In this document: positions 47,591 through 56,639 of the stretch, in pieces | How positions within the stretch are numbered: the first letter of the stretch is position 1 | Layout: each line of letters starts with the position of its first letter | Assembly: GCF_013407955.1 (NCBI RefSeq) | Contig: NZ_JACCBU010000001.1 | Span: forward strand, 5,456,001 to 5,520,000 | Source of the DNA: Microlunatus parietis | GTDB taxonomy: Bacteria > Actinomycetota > Actinomycetes > Propionibacteriales > Propionibacteriaceae | Length of the DNA: 64,000 bases | Reading direction: 5' to 3' | The notes under the pieces: generated by a model | What the model was told of the DNA's origin: nothing | The model's input: only the letters and a program-made list of their open reading frames with translations | Databases searched by the model: none | Position numbers and translations under genes: made by a program

Positions 47591-48499
47591 TCAGGGCCAG
47601 CTGCGGCCGGATTCCTCGGCCAGGGCCAGGATCAGGGCCTGGGTGCCGGAGCGGCCGTGGCCGAGCCGCTGCACCGACCGGTACAGCCGCTCGGCGAGCT
47701 CGACGCCGGGCAGGGCGAGGCCGGAGCGGCGGGCCTCGGCGAGGATGATCCCGAGGTCCTTGAGGAAGTGCTCGATGTAGAAGCCGGGTGTCCAGTCGGC
47801 GGCGATCGTCTTGGGTGCGAGCGCGGTCAGGGCGGCGGAGCTGCCGGCGCCGCGGCTGACCGACTCCAGCACCCGGGTCGGGTCCAGGCCGGCCGCGCTG
47901 GCGTACAGCAGCGACTCGCACATCGCGATCATGGCGCCGGCGACCAGGATCTGGTTGGCCGCCTTGGTGTGCTGACCGGCGCCCGGGCCGCCCTGGTGCA
48001 CGATCGTTTCGCCGAAGCTGCGCAACACGGGTTCGGCCGCCGCCACCGCCGCCTCGTCGCCGCCGACCATGATCGACAACGTGCCGCGCTCGGCGCCGCC
48101 CTGGCCGCCGGACACCGGCGCGTCGACCGCCCCGAGGCCGCGTTCGCCCGCGGCGGCGGCGATCCGCCGGGCCAGCGCCGGCTCGCTGGTGGTCAGGTCG
48201 ACCACGGTGCCGCCGGGCCGCAGGTTGGCGATCACGCCGTCGTCGCCGAGCAGCACCTGCTCGACGTCGGACGGCATCCCGACGATCGTCGCGACCAGGT
48301 CCGAGCCGGCGGCCAACTCGGCCACCGAGGACGCGACCCGGGCGCCGGCCTCGGCCAGCGGAGCCGTCGCCTCTGGCCGCCGGGCGTACGTGATCACGTC
48401 GAACCCGGCGTTGATCACGTGCCGGCACATCGGCCCGCCCATGATCCCGAGCCCGATCCAGCCGACGGTCGGACTGCCCCCGTGCTGCCGTTCTGCCAC
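47591..48499 (-). CDS. 3-hydroxyisobutyrate dehydrogenase-family oxidoreductase
   Basis: A 302-residue NAD(P)-dependent beta-hydroxyacid dehydrogenase. The Rossmann start is VGWIGLGIMGGPM, the substrate-binding segment VDAPVSGGQGGAERGTLSI and the catalytic Lys lies in GQHTKAANQILVAG. The family oxidises 3-hydroxyisobutyrate or reduces tartronate semialdehyde and related acids; the substrate cannot be chosen here. The GTG start has GGAGGGAC upstream. No metabolic partner genes flank it; a flavin reductase-like gene on the same strand lies 88 bases upstream. Confidence 0.9.
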   Translation of the reverse strand: MAERQHGGSPTVGWIGLGIMGGPMCRHVINAGFDVITYARRPEATAPLAEAGARVASSVAELAAGSDLVATIVGMPSDVEQVLLGDDGVIANLRPGGTVVDLTTSEPALARRIAAAAGERGLGAVDAPVSGGQGGAERGTLSIMVGGDEAAVAAAEPVLRSFGETIVHQGGPGAGQHTKAANQILVAGAMIAMCESLLYASAAGLDPTRVLESVSRGAGSSAALTALAPKTIAADWTPGFYIEHFLKDLGIILAEARRSGLALPGVELAERLYRSVQRLGHGRSGTQALILALAEESGRSWP

Positions 48500-48587
48500 G
48501 GTGTCCCTCCATGATCATCATCGTCGTCGGCGGCGGTCGCCGACCATGATCAACGTACCCGCCGGGCTTCGGGGCAGGCACACGGGA

Positions 48588-49241
48588 TCAGCGGCGGTAC
48601 GCCTCCTCGTCGATCGCGGCGAGCCGGGACGGCGCCACCCGCGGCGTGAGCCCGTACAGCTGCTGGAAGCTCATGATCAACGGGCGCCAGCGGTCCGGGT
48701 CGATCCGGTTCGGCCGGCCGGGCAGCAGGAGCTCGGGATGGGCGTGCACCCGGACCACGCGCAACTCGGTCACCGGCGCGCCGTCCGAGCCGGGCTCGCT
48801 GTGGAAGGCGACCACCTCGGCCTCCAGCGCGATCGGCGTCTCGGCCGGGAGCGGCACGTCCACGACCTGGGCCGGTACCGCGGTCAGCCCGGCCCGGCCG
48901 AACTTGTCGGCGACCTGGGCGTAGCCGCGGGCCAGCTTGTAGGCGGCCGGGGTCGGGTGGCCGGTGGTGAGGGCGAGCCGGTTCACCACGTCGGCCTGGT
49001 CGCTGGACGGCAGCGCGATCACGGCCTGGCCGGTGCGGCGCAGGTTGGCGTACGTCTGCGAGCCGTGACTGACGCCGAGGACGGCGCGGTCGCCGAGCCA
49101 GAACGCCGACGAGAAGGGGGCCAGATTCGCCGTGCCGTCGGCGTTCCTGGTGCTGACCAGCACGACCGGCGTGCCGAAGTAGAGGATCGCGGGGTTGGTC
49201 ACGACGTGCCGGGCGGCCGGCTCGGTCAGGGTGTCGGTCAT
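48588..49241 (-). CDS. Flavin reductase-like, FMN-binding protein
   Basis: A 217-residue protein with the flavin reductase-like split-barrel pattern: PAILYFGTPVVLVSTRNADG, TANLAPFSSAFWLGDRAVLG and NLRRTGQAVIALPS at the N-terminus, followed by the later ALEAEVVAFHSE strand. Such proteins bind FMN and reduce it with NAD(P)H, or act as flavin-dependent oxidoreductases of unknown substrate. The ATG start at 49241 overlaps no neighbour. It could serve the monooxygenase encoded a few kilobases away, but nothing in the sequence links them directly. Confidence 0.82.
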   Translation of the reverse strand: MTDTLTEPAARHVVTNPAILYFGTPVVLVSTRNADGTANLAPFSSAFWLGDRAVLGVSHGSQTYANLRRTGQAVIALPSSDQADVVNRLALTTGHPTPAAYKLARGYAQVADKFGRAGLTAVPAQVVDVPLPAETPIALEAEVVAFHSEPGSDGAPVTELRVVRVHAHPELLLPGRPNRIDPDRWRPLIMSFQQLYGLTPRVAPSRLAAIDEEAYRR

Positions 49242-49278
49242 GACCTGAAGACGCTCGGGAACGCCCCGATGTGAGGTC

Positions 49279-50130
49279 TCAGGTCGCGGTCCGGAAATCC
49301 TGCAGGCCGATCACCGACAGCAGGGCCAGCTTGTCGGCGGCGTCGGTGCCCTCGACCGGGAAGAACGCGACCAGCCGTACGTCCTCGTCGGGGGTCAGCA
49401 GCACCTCGCAGTTCAATTCGATCAGGCCGAGCTCCGGATGCAGCACGTTCTTGCGGTCCGAGCGCCGTACCGCGACGTCGTGCCGCTCCCACAATCCGCG
49501 GAACTCGGCGCTGCGGTCGATCAGGTCCCGGACCAGGCTGGTGATGTCGTGATCACCCGCCCGGCGCGAGTACGTCGAGCGGAGGTCGCTCACGTGCGAG
49601 GCGGAGAGTCGAGCCCGATCGGACGGCGGGGTCCAGTCCCGGATGCCCGGCTCGGTGAACCAGCGCCAGATGATGTTGCGGTCCCGGCCGGTCCGGGCCG
49701 CGCCGTCGTGGGTCCCGATCAGGGCCGCGAGCAGGGCGTTGTGCCAGAGCGCCTCGCCGAGGTCGCTGTAGATGGCGACCGGTACGTCGACCAGCCGGTC
49801 GGCCAGCGCGATCAGGCCGGGCCGGACGTGGCCGCCGGCACGGCGCGGCGGCGACGGATAGCCGGCCAGGTGCAGCAGGTGGTCGCGCTGGTCCAGGTCG
49901 CACCGGAGCGCGCGGGCGATGGCGCCGACCACGGCCTCCGACGGCGCCGAGCCGCGGGCCTGCTCCAGCCGGGTGTAGTGGTCGGTGGACACCCCGGCCA
50001 GCTGGGCGACCTCCTCGCGGCGCAGGCCGGGGGTCCGGCGGCGCGGGCCGTCCGGCAGCCCGACGTCGGCCGGGTGCAGCAGCCGGCGCCGGCGGCGCAG
50101 GAAGTCGGCGAGGCCCGGGCGGTCGATCAC
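49279..50130 (-). CDS. XRE regulator with MmyB-like ligand domain
   Basis: A 283-residue regulator. The helix-turn-helix occupies about residues 20-75 (TPGLRREEVAQLAGVSTDHY, then TRLEQARGSAPSEAVVGAIA). The MmyB-like PAS-type domain follows (VPVAIYSDLGEALWHNALLA and NIIWRWFTEPGIRDW), a fold shown in MmyB to bind fatty acids. GTG 50130 is used; the frame is open further upstream, but that part lies over the control region of the divergent gene. Regulators of this type commonly control the neighbouring oxidoreductase, here the aldo/keto reductase starting 100 bases away. Confidence 0.88.
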   Translation of the reverse strand: MIDRPGLADFLRRRRRLLHPADVGLPDGPRRRTPGLRREEVAQLAGVSTDHYTRLEQARGSAPSEAVVGAIARALRCDLDQRDHLLHLAGYPSPPRRAGGHVRPGLIALADRLVDVPVAIYSDLGEALWHNALLAALIGTHDGAARTGRDRNIIWRWFTEPGIRDWTPPSDRARLSASHVSDLRSTYSRRAGDHDITSLVRDLIDRSAEFRGLWERHDVAVRRSDRKNVLHPELGLIELNCEVLLTPDEDVRLVAFFPVEGTDAADKLALLSVIGLQDFRTAT

Positions 50131-50230
50131 GGTCCCATCGTGCCCCGACCGGTCAGCGCGATCCAGGGAGAGCCCGTCCCTGGATGAACCGTGCCTGTCC
50201 CGGGACGCGCTGCCGGGACACGCTGGCGCC

Positions 50231-51253
50231 ATGATCACTTCCTTCGCCACCAGAACCCTGGGCCGCACCGGCCCCGCCGTCAGCTCACCCGGACTCGGCT
50301 GCATGGGCCTGTCCGGCGCGTACGGCGACGTCGACGAGGACCAGGGCGTCCGCGTCATCCACGACTACCTCGACGCCGGCGGCACCCTGCTGGACACCGG
50401 CGACTTCTACGGCGCCGGCCACAACGAGACCCTGATCGCCCGGGCCCTGCGCGACCGCTCGCGGGACGACGTCGTGCTGTCGGTGAAGTTCGGCGCCCTG
50501 CTCGACCCGGTCACCATGATGGGCGGCATCGACACCCGGCCGGTCGCCCTGCGGAACTTCCTCACCTACTCGCTGCGCCGGCTCGGCACCGACCACGTCG
50601 ACGTCTACCGGCCGGCCCGGCTGGACCCGGCCGTGCCGATCGAGGAGACCGTCGGCGCGATCGCCGACCTGGTCGAGCAGGGTCTGGTCCGCCACATCGG
50701 GCTGAGCGAGGTCGGCGCCGAGACGATCCGGCGGGCGGCCGCCGTCGCGCCGATCTGCGACGTGCAACTCGAGTACTCGGTGCTCACCCGCGGCATCGAG
50801 GACGAGATCCTGGACACCTGCCGGGAACTGGGCATCGGGATCACGGCGTACGGGGTGCTGGGCCGCGGCATGATCGGCGGCGGCGGCGAACTCACCGGCG
50901 GCCGGGCGATCCAGCCGCGATTCCAGGGTGACAACCGGGCCCACAACGAGGCGCTGGTGTCCCGGCTCGAGGAGCTGGCCCGGGCCAAGGGCGCCACGAT
51001 CGCCCAGCTGGCGATCGCCTGGGTCCACGCCCGAGGCGACGACCTCGTCCCGATCATCGGCGCCCGCCGGCCGGAGCAGGTGGCGACCATGATCGACAGC
51101 GCCGGGGTCGTGCTGGACCAGACCGACCTGGACCGGATCGACGAGCTGATCCCGCCTGGCGCCGTGCGCGGAGAACGCTACCCGGCCCGGTTCATGGCCG
51201 ATCTGGACAGCGAGCGCCGGTCCGGGACGTACGCCATTTCGTCCGAAGGCTGA
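50231..51253 (+). CDS. Aldo/keto reductase
   Basis: A 340-residue TIM-barrel oxidoreductase: LGRTGPAVSSPGLGCMGLSG, the catalytic Asp and Tyr in DTGDFYGAGHNE, the Lys in SVKFG, and the NADP-binding end PIIGARRPEQV. The usual catalytic His position (LHRxD in many relatives) reads YRPARLDP, a variant also found in pyridoxal-reductase-like members. It should reduce aldehydes or ketones with NADPH. ATG 50231 is used. It is divergent from the MmyB-type regulator, and a strong hairpin follows its stop codon. Confidence 0.9.
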   Translation: MITSFATRTLGRTGPAVSSPGLGCMGLSGAYGDVDEDQGVRVIHDYLDAGGTLLDTGDFYGAGHNETLIARALRDRSRDDVVLSVKFGALLDPVTMMGGIDTRPVALRNFLTYSLRRLGTDHVDVYRPARLDPAVPIEETVGAIADLVEQGLVRHIGLSEVGAETIRRAAAVAPICDVQLEYSVLTRGIEDEILDTCRELGIGITAYGVLGRGMIGGGGELTGGRAIQPRFQGDNRAHNEALVSRLEELARAKGATIAQLAIAWVHARGDDLVPIIGARRPEQVATMIDSAGVVLDQTDLDRIDELIPPGAVRGERYPARFMADLDSERRSGTYAISSEG

Positions 51254-51282
51254 GTCGGCTGCACAATCTGTTTGAAGAGTCA

Positions 51283-51317
51283 GCGACCTGCCGTCCGTGT
51301 GGCGGGCGGCAGGTCGC
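51283..51317 (+). terminator. Strong hairpin after the aldo/keto reductase gene
   Basis: GCGACCTGCCGTCCG and CGGGCGGCAGGTCGC pair over 15 positions (one T-G) around the loop TGTGG. It starts 29 bases beyond the reductase stop codon and is followed by TTCCCG, not a long T-run, a form common in high-GC bacteria. Confidence 0.65.
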
Positions 51318-51344
51318 TTCCCGCAGCTCGAACCGAGGACAGCC

Positions 51345-51545
51345 ATGGCCCATGACGAAGAACAGGAACTCAATGCGGTGCTGGAGCGGCTCCGCCAGCG
51401 GTTCACCGGGATCGATCCGGGCGCGATCGAGGCCACGCTGCGGTCGGTGCACCAGCGGTTCGAGGGCAACCCGATCCGCGACTACGTGCCGTTGCTGGTC
51501 GAGCGGGCGACCACCAGCGAACTGAACCGGACCGCCGCGGGCTGA
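51345..51545 (+). CDS. Small three-helix-bundle protein
   Basis: A 66-residue helical protein: ELNAVLERLRQRFTGIDPG, AIEATLRSVHQRFEGNPIRD and YVPLLVERATTSELN. The pattern and length match the actinobacterial three-helix bundle dimerization domain family, whose role is unknown. ATG 51345 is used. It follows the terminator-like hairpin and converges on the TetR gene six bases after its stop, so it is probably transcribed alone. The function is not predicted. Confidence 0.75.
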   Translation: MAHDEEQELNAVLERLRQRFTGIDPGAIEATLRSVHQRFEGNPIRDYVPLLVERATTSELNRTAAG

Positions 51546-51551
51546 CCGCCT

Positions 51552-52256
51552 TCAGTTCACCGCGGCGCGGACCAGGTCGGCGTGCGCGGTGAGCACCGCG
51601 GCCACCTCCTCGGCCAGTCGGACCCGGTCCGCCCGGTCCGGCTCCCGGAGTTGCAGCATGCCGCGGATGGCGAGCTGCAACGTCTGCTCCAGTTCGGCCT
51701 CCGGCTGCGGGCCGAGGTCGGCGACCTTGAAGTAGCCGATCACCAGCAGCGCGACGGCGTCCGCCTGCTGCTGCGCGGACCAGTCGGTCCGGACGACCTC
51801 GTACGTCCTCCAGAGGGGTAGCAGGTCACGCAGGATCGGGCCGGCACCGTGCGTCGTGACCAGGTCGCGGGCCCCGGGCTGGTCGAGCAGCCCGCCCAGC
51901 AGCACGTCGTCGGAGGTCTGCAGCGCACGGACCAGCGGCCGGGTCAGCCAGGACCTGGTCACGGTCGCGCAGAGCAGGTCCGGCTGGGCGACCGGCGGAG
52001 CGGCCCGGACCTGTTCGGCGAGCTCGGTCAGGACGTCGGCGAGCTCACCGGCGATCAACTCGAGGAACAGGTCCTCCTTGGTCCGCCAGTACTGGTACGC
52101 GGTGCCCTTGCCGACATGGGCGTGCTGCGCGACCGAGGCCATCGTGACCGCCTTGAACCCCTGCCGCAGGATCAGTTGCCGCGCGGCGTCGAGGATCGTG
52201 GCGGCGCGGGCACTGCGCCGGCCGGGTGCCGGGGTTTCGGGTGCTGGGTCGGTCAT
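51552..52256 (-). CDS. TetR-family regulator of the monooxygenase
   Basis: A 234-residue regulator with the helix-turn-helix at about residues 20-65 (ILRQGFKAVTMASVAQHAHV and GKGTAYQYWRTKEDLFLEL) and a helical ligand domain after it. It follows the monooxygenase gene by seven bases on the same strand, so both are read from one promoter, where a large 33-base inverted repeat lies over the -35 region. It should repress the pair until a compound, perhaps the monooxygenase substrate, is bound. Confidence 0.9.
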   Translation of the reverse strand: MTDPAPETPAPGRRSARAATILDAARQLILRQGFKAVTMASVAQHAHVGKGTAYQYWRTKEDLFLELIAGELADVLTELAEQVRAAPPVAQPDLLCATVTRSWLTRPLVRALQTSDDVLLGGLLDQPGARDLVTTHGAGPILRDLLPLWRTYEVVRTDWSAQQQADAVALLVIGYFKVADLGPQPEAELEQTLQLAIRGMLQLREPDRADRVRLAEEVAAVLTAHADLVRAAVN

Positions 52257-52263
52257 CGGCTCC

Positions 52264-53507
52264 TCAGGCGGCCAGGTCGCTGTTGCGCAACCGGAAGTGC
52301 CTGGTCCGCGACAGCAGGTGGATCACGGGCGGAAAGCGGAACATCAGCTTACGGAGGCCGAGCGTGCGGTTGTGCCGCCGCTGCTCCTGGGCCGACGTCT
52401 GGGTGAAGATCCGCCGCATCGGGAAGGCCGACTCCTGGAAGTCGGCGATCGCCGGGCGGAGCTTGCGTTCCCACTCGGTCAGCGCGGTCTCCAGGTCGTC
52501 CGGGTGCCGCCGCAGCATCAGGCCGAGCAGGTCGGCGCCGGCCAGGCCCGAGGTCGCGCCCATCCCGGAGTACAGGGTCGGACACCACGCGGAGTCGCCG
52601 ACCAGCACCACCCGGCCCTGGTGCCAGCGGTCCACCCGGGCGTGCTCGACCGAGTCGAACAGGAACTCGTCGGCCCGCTCCAGGTGCCGCAGCGCCGCCT
52701 CCATCAGGTCGCCGGGCGGCTCGGGTCCGTAGAGCTCGCGGAGCCGGCCGGCCACCCGACCGCCTTGGCCCGGGCGCGTTCGGCGGCGACATCGTCGGTC
52801 TGGTACGAGAACAGCACGGTGGGCGGGTGGTCGGCGAACGGGAACACCCAGAACGACCGGCCCGGCTCGGAGAGGATGGCCCCGTCCTGCGACGGCAGCC
52901 CGGGCAGCGCCTCGGGCAGCTCGAACGCGGTGATCATGAAACCGAGCGGGCGCAGGTAGTCCTCGTCAGGCCCCCAGGCGAGCTTGCGTACGGTCGAGCG
53001 CAGGCCGTCGGCGCCGACCACGAGATCGAAGCGTTCGGTCGTCGAGCGCTCGTTCCGGCTGTCGTACAGGGTCACCGTGGCACCGTCGGCGTCCTGGTCG
53101 AGCCCGGTCGGCGAGGTGTCGAACCTGAGCTCGACAGTGGCCGGCAGAGCCTCGAACGCGGCCTGTTCCACGTCGCCGCGCAGCATCATCCACGGCCCGC
53201 CCGGCAGGTCCTGGAAGCCGAGCGCCGCCCGCCGCCGCCCCTGCCGGTCGACCTGGTACGTCCCGCTCGTCGTCATCCGGTTGCGGATCCCCTTCAGCCC
53301 GATCCGTTCCGCGGCGATCCGGCCGCAGCCGTACATGGCGATGAAGTAGCCGCCCCGCCGCCGAGCCTCGGAACGCTCCACGATCACCGGGTCCCAGCCG
53401 GCGCTGTGCAGGGCGGTGGCGGCGGAGAGGCCGGAGATCCCGGCGCCGACAACGAGGGCGCGGCGACGGGCGGAGGTGGGTCGCGAGGTGCCTGCTGAGC
53501 TGGTCAT
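52264..53507 (-). pseudogene. FAD-dependent monooxygenase broken by one frameshift
   Basis: Two adjacent frames together make one protein of about 413 residues. The first (53507-52704) has the FAD-binding start VVGAGISGLSAATALHSAGW, a GDVEQAAFEALP segment and LVVGADGLRSTVRKLAWG. The second (to 52264) has RVVLVGDSAWCPTLYSGMGA, the GD motif that contacts the flavin, and the C-terminal helices. The join lies near 52750-52760, where AKAVG in the first frame should continue as VAGRLRELYG in the second; a one-base change would restore it. The family hydroxylates aromatic compounds or antibiotics such as tetracyclines. Regulator and operator are intact, so the break is recent or a sequence error. 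Confidence 0.8.
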
Positions 53508-53513
53508 GATCCA

Positions 53514-53519
53514 AGACTA
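53514..53519 (-). promoter_or_regulatory. -10 box of the monooxygenase promoter
   Basis: On the minus strand TAGTCT ends six bases before the ATG at 53507. CTGACT lies 17 bases further upstream as a possible -35, inside the operator. Confidence 0.5.
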
Positions 53520-53521
53520 GG

Positions 53522-53554
53522 CAAACTGACCAAATCAGTCAGTTGGTCAGTTTG
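53522..53554. promoter_or_regulatory. TetR-type operator
   Basis: CAAACTGACCAA and TTGGTCAGTTTG are perfect 12-base arms around ATCAGTCAG. The repeat overlaps the probable -35 box of the monooxygenase-TetR operon. Confidence 0.8.
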
Positions 53555-53563
53555 TCGTCTTGG

Positions 53564-54229
53564 TCACGACCGTCGCGGCCCGTCCTGTCGGCCGGCGATC
53601 CGCGGGAACAGCCAGACGGCGAAGCCGACCAGGACGGCACCGGCGAGCAGGGGCAGTGCCGGCAGGGCCAGTTGCAGGGTGCCGATCCAGCGGCCGAGCA
53701 GGCCGAACGCCTGGACGCCGGCCTGGATCACCAGCCAGCGCAGCAGCAGCGGGCGCAGGGTCGAGGCCTCGAAGCGGGCCGACCAGCCGGCCGAGCCGAG
53801 CAGGCAGGACAGGGCCACCAGCAGATGCACGAGGGCGGTGGCGACGAAACCGGCCGGCGCCCAGGGATCGGGCTGTACCAGGACCCCGATCCCGATCAGG
53901 GCGGTGTACGCGGCGACGGCGACCCCGCCCGGCCGGAGCAGCCAGAGCAGCAGCATGGCCGCCGTCAGCACCAGCAGCGGCAGCGCCGGCCAGAGCAGCA
54001 GCAGGCAGGCGGTGCCGAGGCCGAGGCCGGCCAGGCGCAGCGCCCAGCCGGGCACCGGATTCTTCACGTCCACCTGGACCAGCGGCAGCGGCCGCTGCGA
54101 CTCGGGCCGGTTGATCCGCAGCGCCCAGAGCAGCCGGACCCCGCGCTCCCGCCACGGCTCCAGCCGGCCGCGGGCCGACCGGGTCAGCCGGGTCCGGACC
54201 CGGCTGCCGACGTTGCGCGGTGAGTTCAT
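53564..54229 (-). CDS. Membrane protein of the MoxR/DUF58 operon
   Basis: A 221-residue protein. After a basic N-terminus of about 60 residues come four to six hydrophobic helices, among them LAGLGLGTACLLLLWPALP, and a short basic tail. I do not recognise a named family. Its start overlaps the stop codon of the DUF58 gene (ATGA), and it is the last gene of the MoxR-type operon. Membrane partners are usual in such operons, which act on assembly or control of cell-envelope proteins; a specific role is unknown. Confidence 0.75.
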   Translation of the reverse strand: MNSPRNVGSRVRTRLTRSARGRLEPWRERGVRLLWALRINRPESQRPLPLVQVDVKNPVPGWALRLAGLGLGTACLLLLWPALPLLVLTAAMLLLWLLRPGGVAVAAYTALIGIGVLVQPDPWAPAGFVATALVHLLVALSCLLGSAGWSARFEASTLRPLLLRWLVIQAGVQAFGLLGRWIGTLQLALPALPLLAGAVLVGFAVWLFPRIAGRQDGPRRS

Positions 54230-55629
54230 CGCCGCCGCCTGATCCGGCTCAGCGCCGTCAGCGCCGCGTCCGCCGGTACGGGCTCGCCGGCCGAACCGCC
54301 CAACTCGGCCCCGGCCGGCCGCGGATCCCAGCGGACCAGCTCGATCCCGGCCCGGGCCAGGCCGCGGAATCGCAGCACCCGCTCCAGCATGATCATCCGG
54401 TACGCGGTCCGGCCGCGATCGCCCAGGTCCCGGGTCACCGGCCGGGGCAGGACGTCGACCGCGACCACCCGGTGCCCGGTCCGGTGCCAGTCGACCGCGA
54501 TCCGGGCCACGTCGTCGTCGAGGAACGTCGAGCAGAGCACGATCATCGAGCCGGACGGCAGCCGCGGCACCCGTTCCCGCCGGCCGGGCTCGCCGAGCGG
54601 CGCGGCCAGGGCCAGGTGCAGGGCGAGCCGGCGGGCCTGGTGCTGGCCGCCGGCCGGGCGGACCGGGCGTTGCATCCGGCCCAGGTCCTCCAGTCCGACC
54701 CGGTCACCGCCGGACAGGTAGCGGTCCGCGATCGACAGGGCGGCGACCCGGGCGATGTCCAGCGAGGTGGCCTGGTCCTCCCGGACCTCGGTCGCGTCGC
54801 CCCAGCTGCTCACCACGGGACCGATCTCGTCCCGCGAGTCCAGCACCAGCATCACGCAGGCGTCGGCGGTGGCATATGTCCGGCGGACGTACAGCTCGGT
54901 CAGCTGGGCCGGGCCCCGGCCCCCGGTCCGGTCGGCGGCGCGCCGGGCGGTGACCCGCCAGTCGATCCGGCGCAGCCGGTCGCCCGGGGCGAACGGCCGG
55001 ACGTCGTGCAATTCGCCGCCGTCGCCGGCCCGGCGCCAGCTGTGCGGCCCGGTCAGGCCCTGCAGCCGGAACGGCAGCGGCACCAGGGACAGCCGCTGCA
55101 GCCCGGGCAGTACGGTGATCGCGACCGGCCCGACCTGCTCCGGCTCGGTCCGGGTCACACCCGCGGCACCGGCCTCGTACCACTCCACCCAGAACAGGTC
55201 CCGCCGCCCGGTCCGTACCGTCTCCATGGCGATGCCGACACCATGATCATGATCTTCGAGCCGAAGCGCGTCCAGGACGGCCTCGCGCGGCCGGTGGCCG
55301 GGCGCGTTCACCCGGACCATGATCAACTCTCCGGCCGGTTCCATGATCATCCGGGCCGGGATCACGCCCGGCGCCGGTTGTTGATCATCCGCCCGCAACT
55401 CCAGCCGGCCCGGGGAAGCGGGACGGCCGAGCCAGCCCCAGAGCACGAACAGCACCACCGGCAGGGCGAACGTGACCAGGTCCGGCCGCCCGGCCAGCAG
55501 GGCGAGCATGATCAAACCCACGGCCACCGGCAGGCTCAGTCCGGCCGCAAGGCTGAGCCGCGGCGGCAGGGTCGGCGCCGGGCGCGCTCGCTCGCGCGCG
55601 GGCGGGTCGTCGCGGGAGAGTACGGTCAT
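54226..55629 (-). CDS. DUF58 domain protein
   Basis: A 467-residue protein. Two hydrophobic helices lie near residues 28-65 (LSLAAGLSLPVAVGLIMLA and TFALPVVLFVLWGWLG). The DUF58 signature DVRPFAPGDRLRRIDWRVTA follows near residue 225, then a von Willebrand A-like part with VMLVLDSRDEIG and later SMIVLCSTFLDD. DUF58 proteins are encoded beside MoxR AAA ATPases, as here, and are thought to act with them as chaperone modules. Start and stop overlap both neighbours. The stretch between residues about 85 and 135 is encoded by DNA rich in TGATCA. Confidence 0.88.
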   Translation of the reverse strand: MTVLSRDDPPARERARPAPTLPPRLSLAAGLSLPVAVGLIMLALLAGRPDLVTFALPVVLFVLWGWLGRPASPGRLELRADDQQPAPGVIPARMIMEPAGELIMVRVNAPGHRPREAVLDALRLEDHDHGVGIAMETVRTGRRDLFWVEWYEAGAAGVTRTEPEQVGPVAITVLPGLQRLSLVPLPFRLQGLTGPHSWRRAGDGGELHDVRPFAPGDRLRRIDWRVTARRAADRTGGRGPAQLTELYVRRTYATADACVMLVLDSRDEIGPVVSSWGDATEVREDQATSLDIARVAALSIADRYLSGGDRVGLEDLGRMQRPVRPAGGQHQARRLALHLALAAPLGEPGRRERVPRLPSGSMIVLCSTFLDDDVARIAVDWHRTGHRVVAVDVLPRPVTRDLGDRGRTAYRMIMLERVLRFRGLARAGIELVRWDPRPAGAELGGSAGEPVPADAALTALSRIRRRR

Positions 55630-56639
55630 CGGCCGGCCGGCTGGGCGGCTCCGCGCAGGCTCGGCGGCGCGGCGACCTGGCCGAGCAGGGTCTTGATCAC
55701 GTCGCCGGCCTGCAGCCCGGTCGCCCAGGCCTGCGGGTTCAGCGTCAGCCGGTGCGCCAGGGCGCTGACCGCGATCTCCTTGACGTCCTCCGGGGTGACG
55801 TAGCCACGCCCGTCGAGCACCGCGATGCCGCGGGCGACCAGCATCAGGGCCAGCGACCCGCGCGGTGAACAGCCGACCTCGACGCCCGGGTGGGTCCGGG
55901 TCGCGGCGGCCAGGTCGACGCAGTAGCGGACCACGTCGCGGTCCAGTTCGACCCGCTCGGTCCCGGCCTGCATCGCCAGCACCGTGGCGGCGTCGACGAC
56001 CGCCTTGACGTTCGCCTCCTCGCGCTGCCGCTCCAGCCGCCGCTGCAGTACGTCGACCTCGGCCTCCGGGTCCGGGTAGCCGACCGCGAGCCGGACCATG
56101 AAGCGGTCCAACTGCGCCTCCGGCAGGGGATAGGTGCCCTCGTACTCGACCGGGTTGGAGGTGGCCATGACGTGGAACGGCGGCTGCAGCCGGTGGCTGA
56201 CGCCCTCGACGGTGACCTGCCGCTCGGCCATCGCCTCCAGCAGCGCCGACTGGGTCTTCGGTGCGGTCCGGTTGATCTCGTCGGCCAGCAGCAGGCCGGT
56301 GAAGACCGGCCCCGGCCGGAACTCGAACGCCGACGCCGCCGGATCGAACACGTATGACCCGGTGATGTCGGCCGGCAGCAGGTCCGGCGTGCACTGGAGC
56401 CGGCGGAACTCCAGCCCGAGCGCCGTGGCCAGGCTGCGCGCGGCGAGCGTCTTGCCCAGCCCGGGTACGTCCTCGAAGAGCACGTGGCCGCCGGCCAGCA
56501 CCGCGGCCAACGCCGTTCGCAGCGCCGTCCGCATGCCGACGACGACGGTCCCCACCTCCGCCATGACCTGTTCACCCAGCCGGGCGACCTCGGCGACCTC
56601 CAACGTCCGATCGTCGTTCAACCCCGCGCCGTCATTCAA
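55626..56639 (-). CDS. MoxR-family AAA+ ATPase
   Basis: A 337-residue ATPase: VVVGMRTALRTALAAVLAGG, the Walker A region LFEDVPGLGKTLAA, Walker B GLLLADEINRTAPKTQSALL, sensor 1 in HVMATSNPVEYEGTYPLPEA, the arginine-finger region QLDRFMVRL, and a C-terminal lid. MoxR proteins are ATP-driven chaperones that mature partner complexes, here probably with the DUF58 protein encoded next. The start is the TTG at 56639, which overlaps the stop of the previous gene (TTGA); later TTG codons are possible. Core gene of this operon. Confidence 0.9.
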   Translation of the reverse strand: MNDGAGLNDDRTLEVAEVARLGEQVMAEVGTVVVGMRTALRTALAAVLAGGHVLFEDVPGLGKTLAARSLATALGLEFRRLQCTPDLLPADITGSYVFDPAASAFEFRPGPVFTGLLLADEINRTAPKTQSALLEAMAERQVTVEGVSHRLQPPFHVMATSNPVEYEGTYPLPEAQLDRFMVRLAVGYPDPEAEVDVLQRRLERQREEANVKAVVDAATVLAMQAGTERVELDRDVVRYCVDLAAATRTHPGVEVGCSPRGSLALMLVARGIAVLDGRGYVTPEDVKEIAVSALAHRLTLNPQAWATGLQAGDVIKTLLGQVAAPPSLRGAAQPAGR

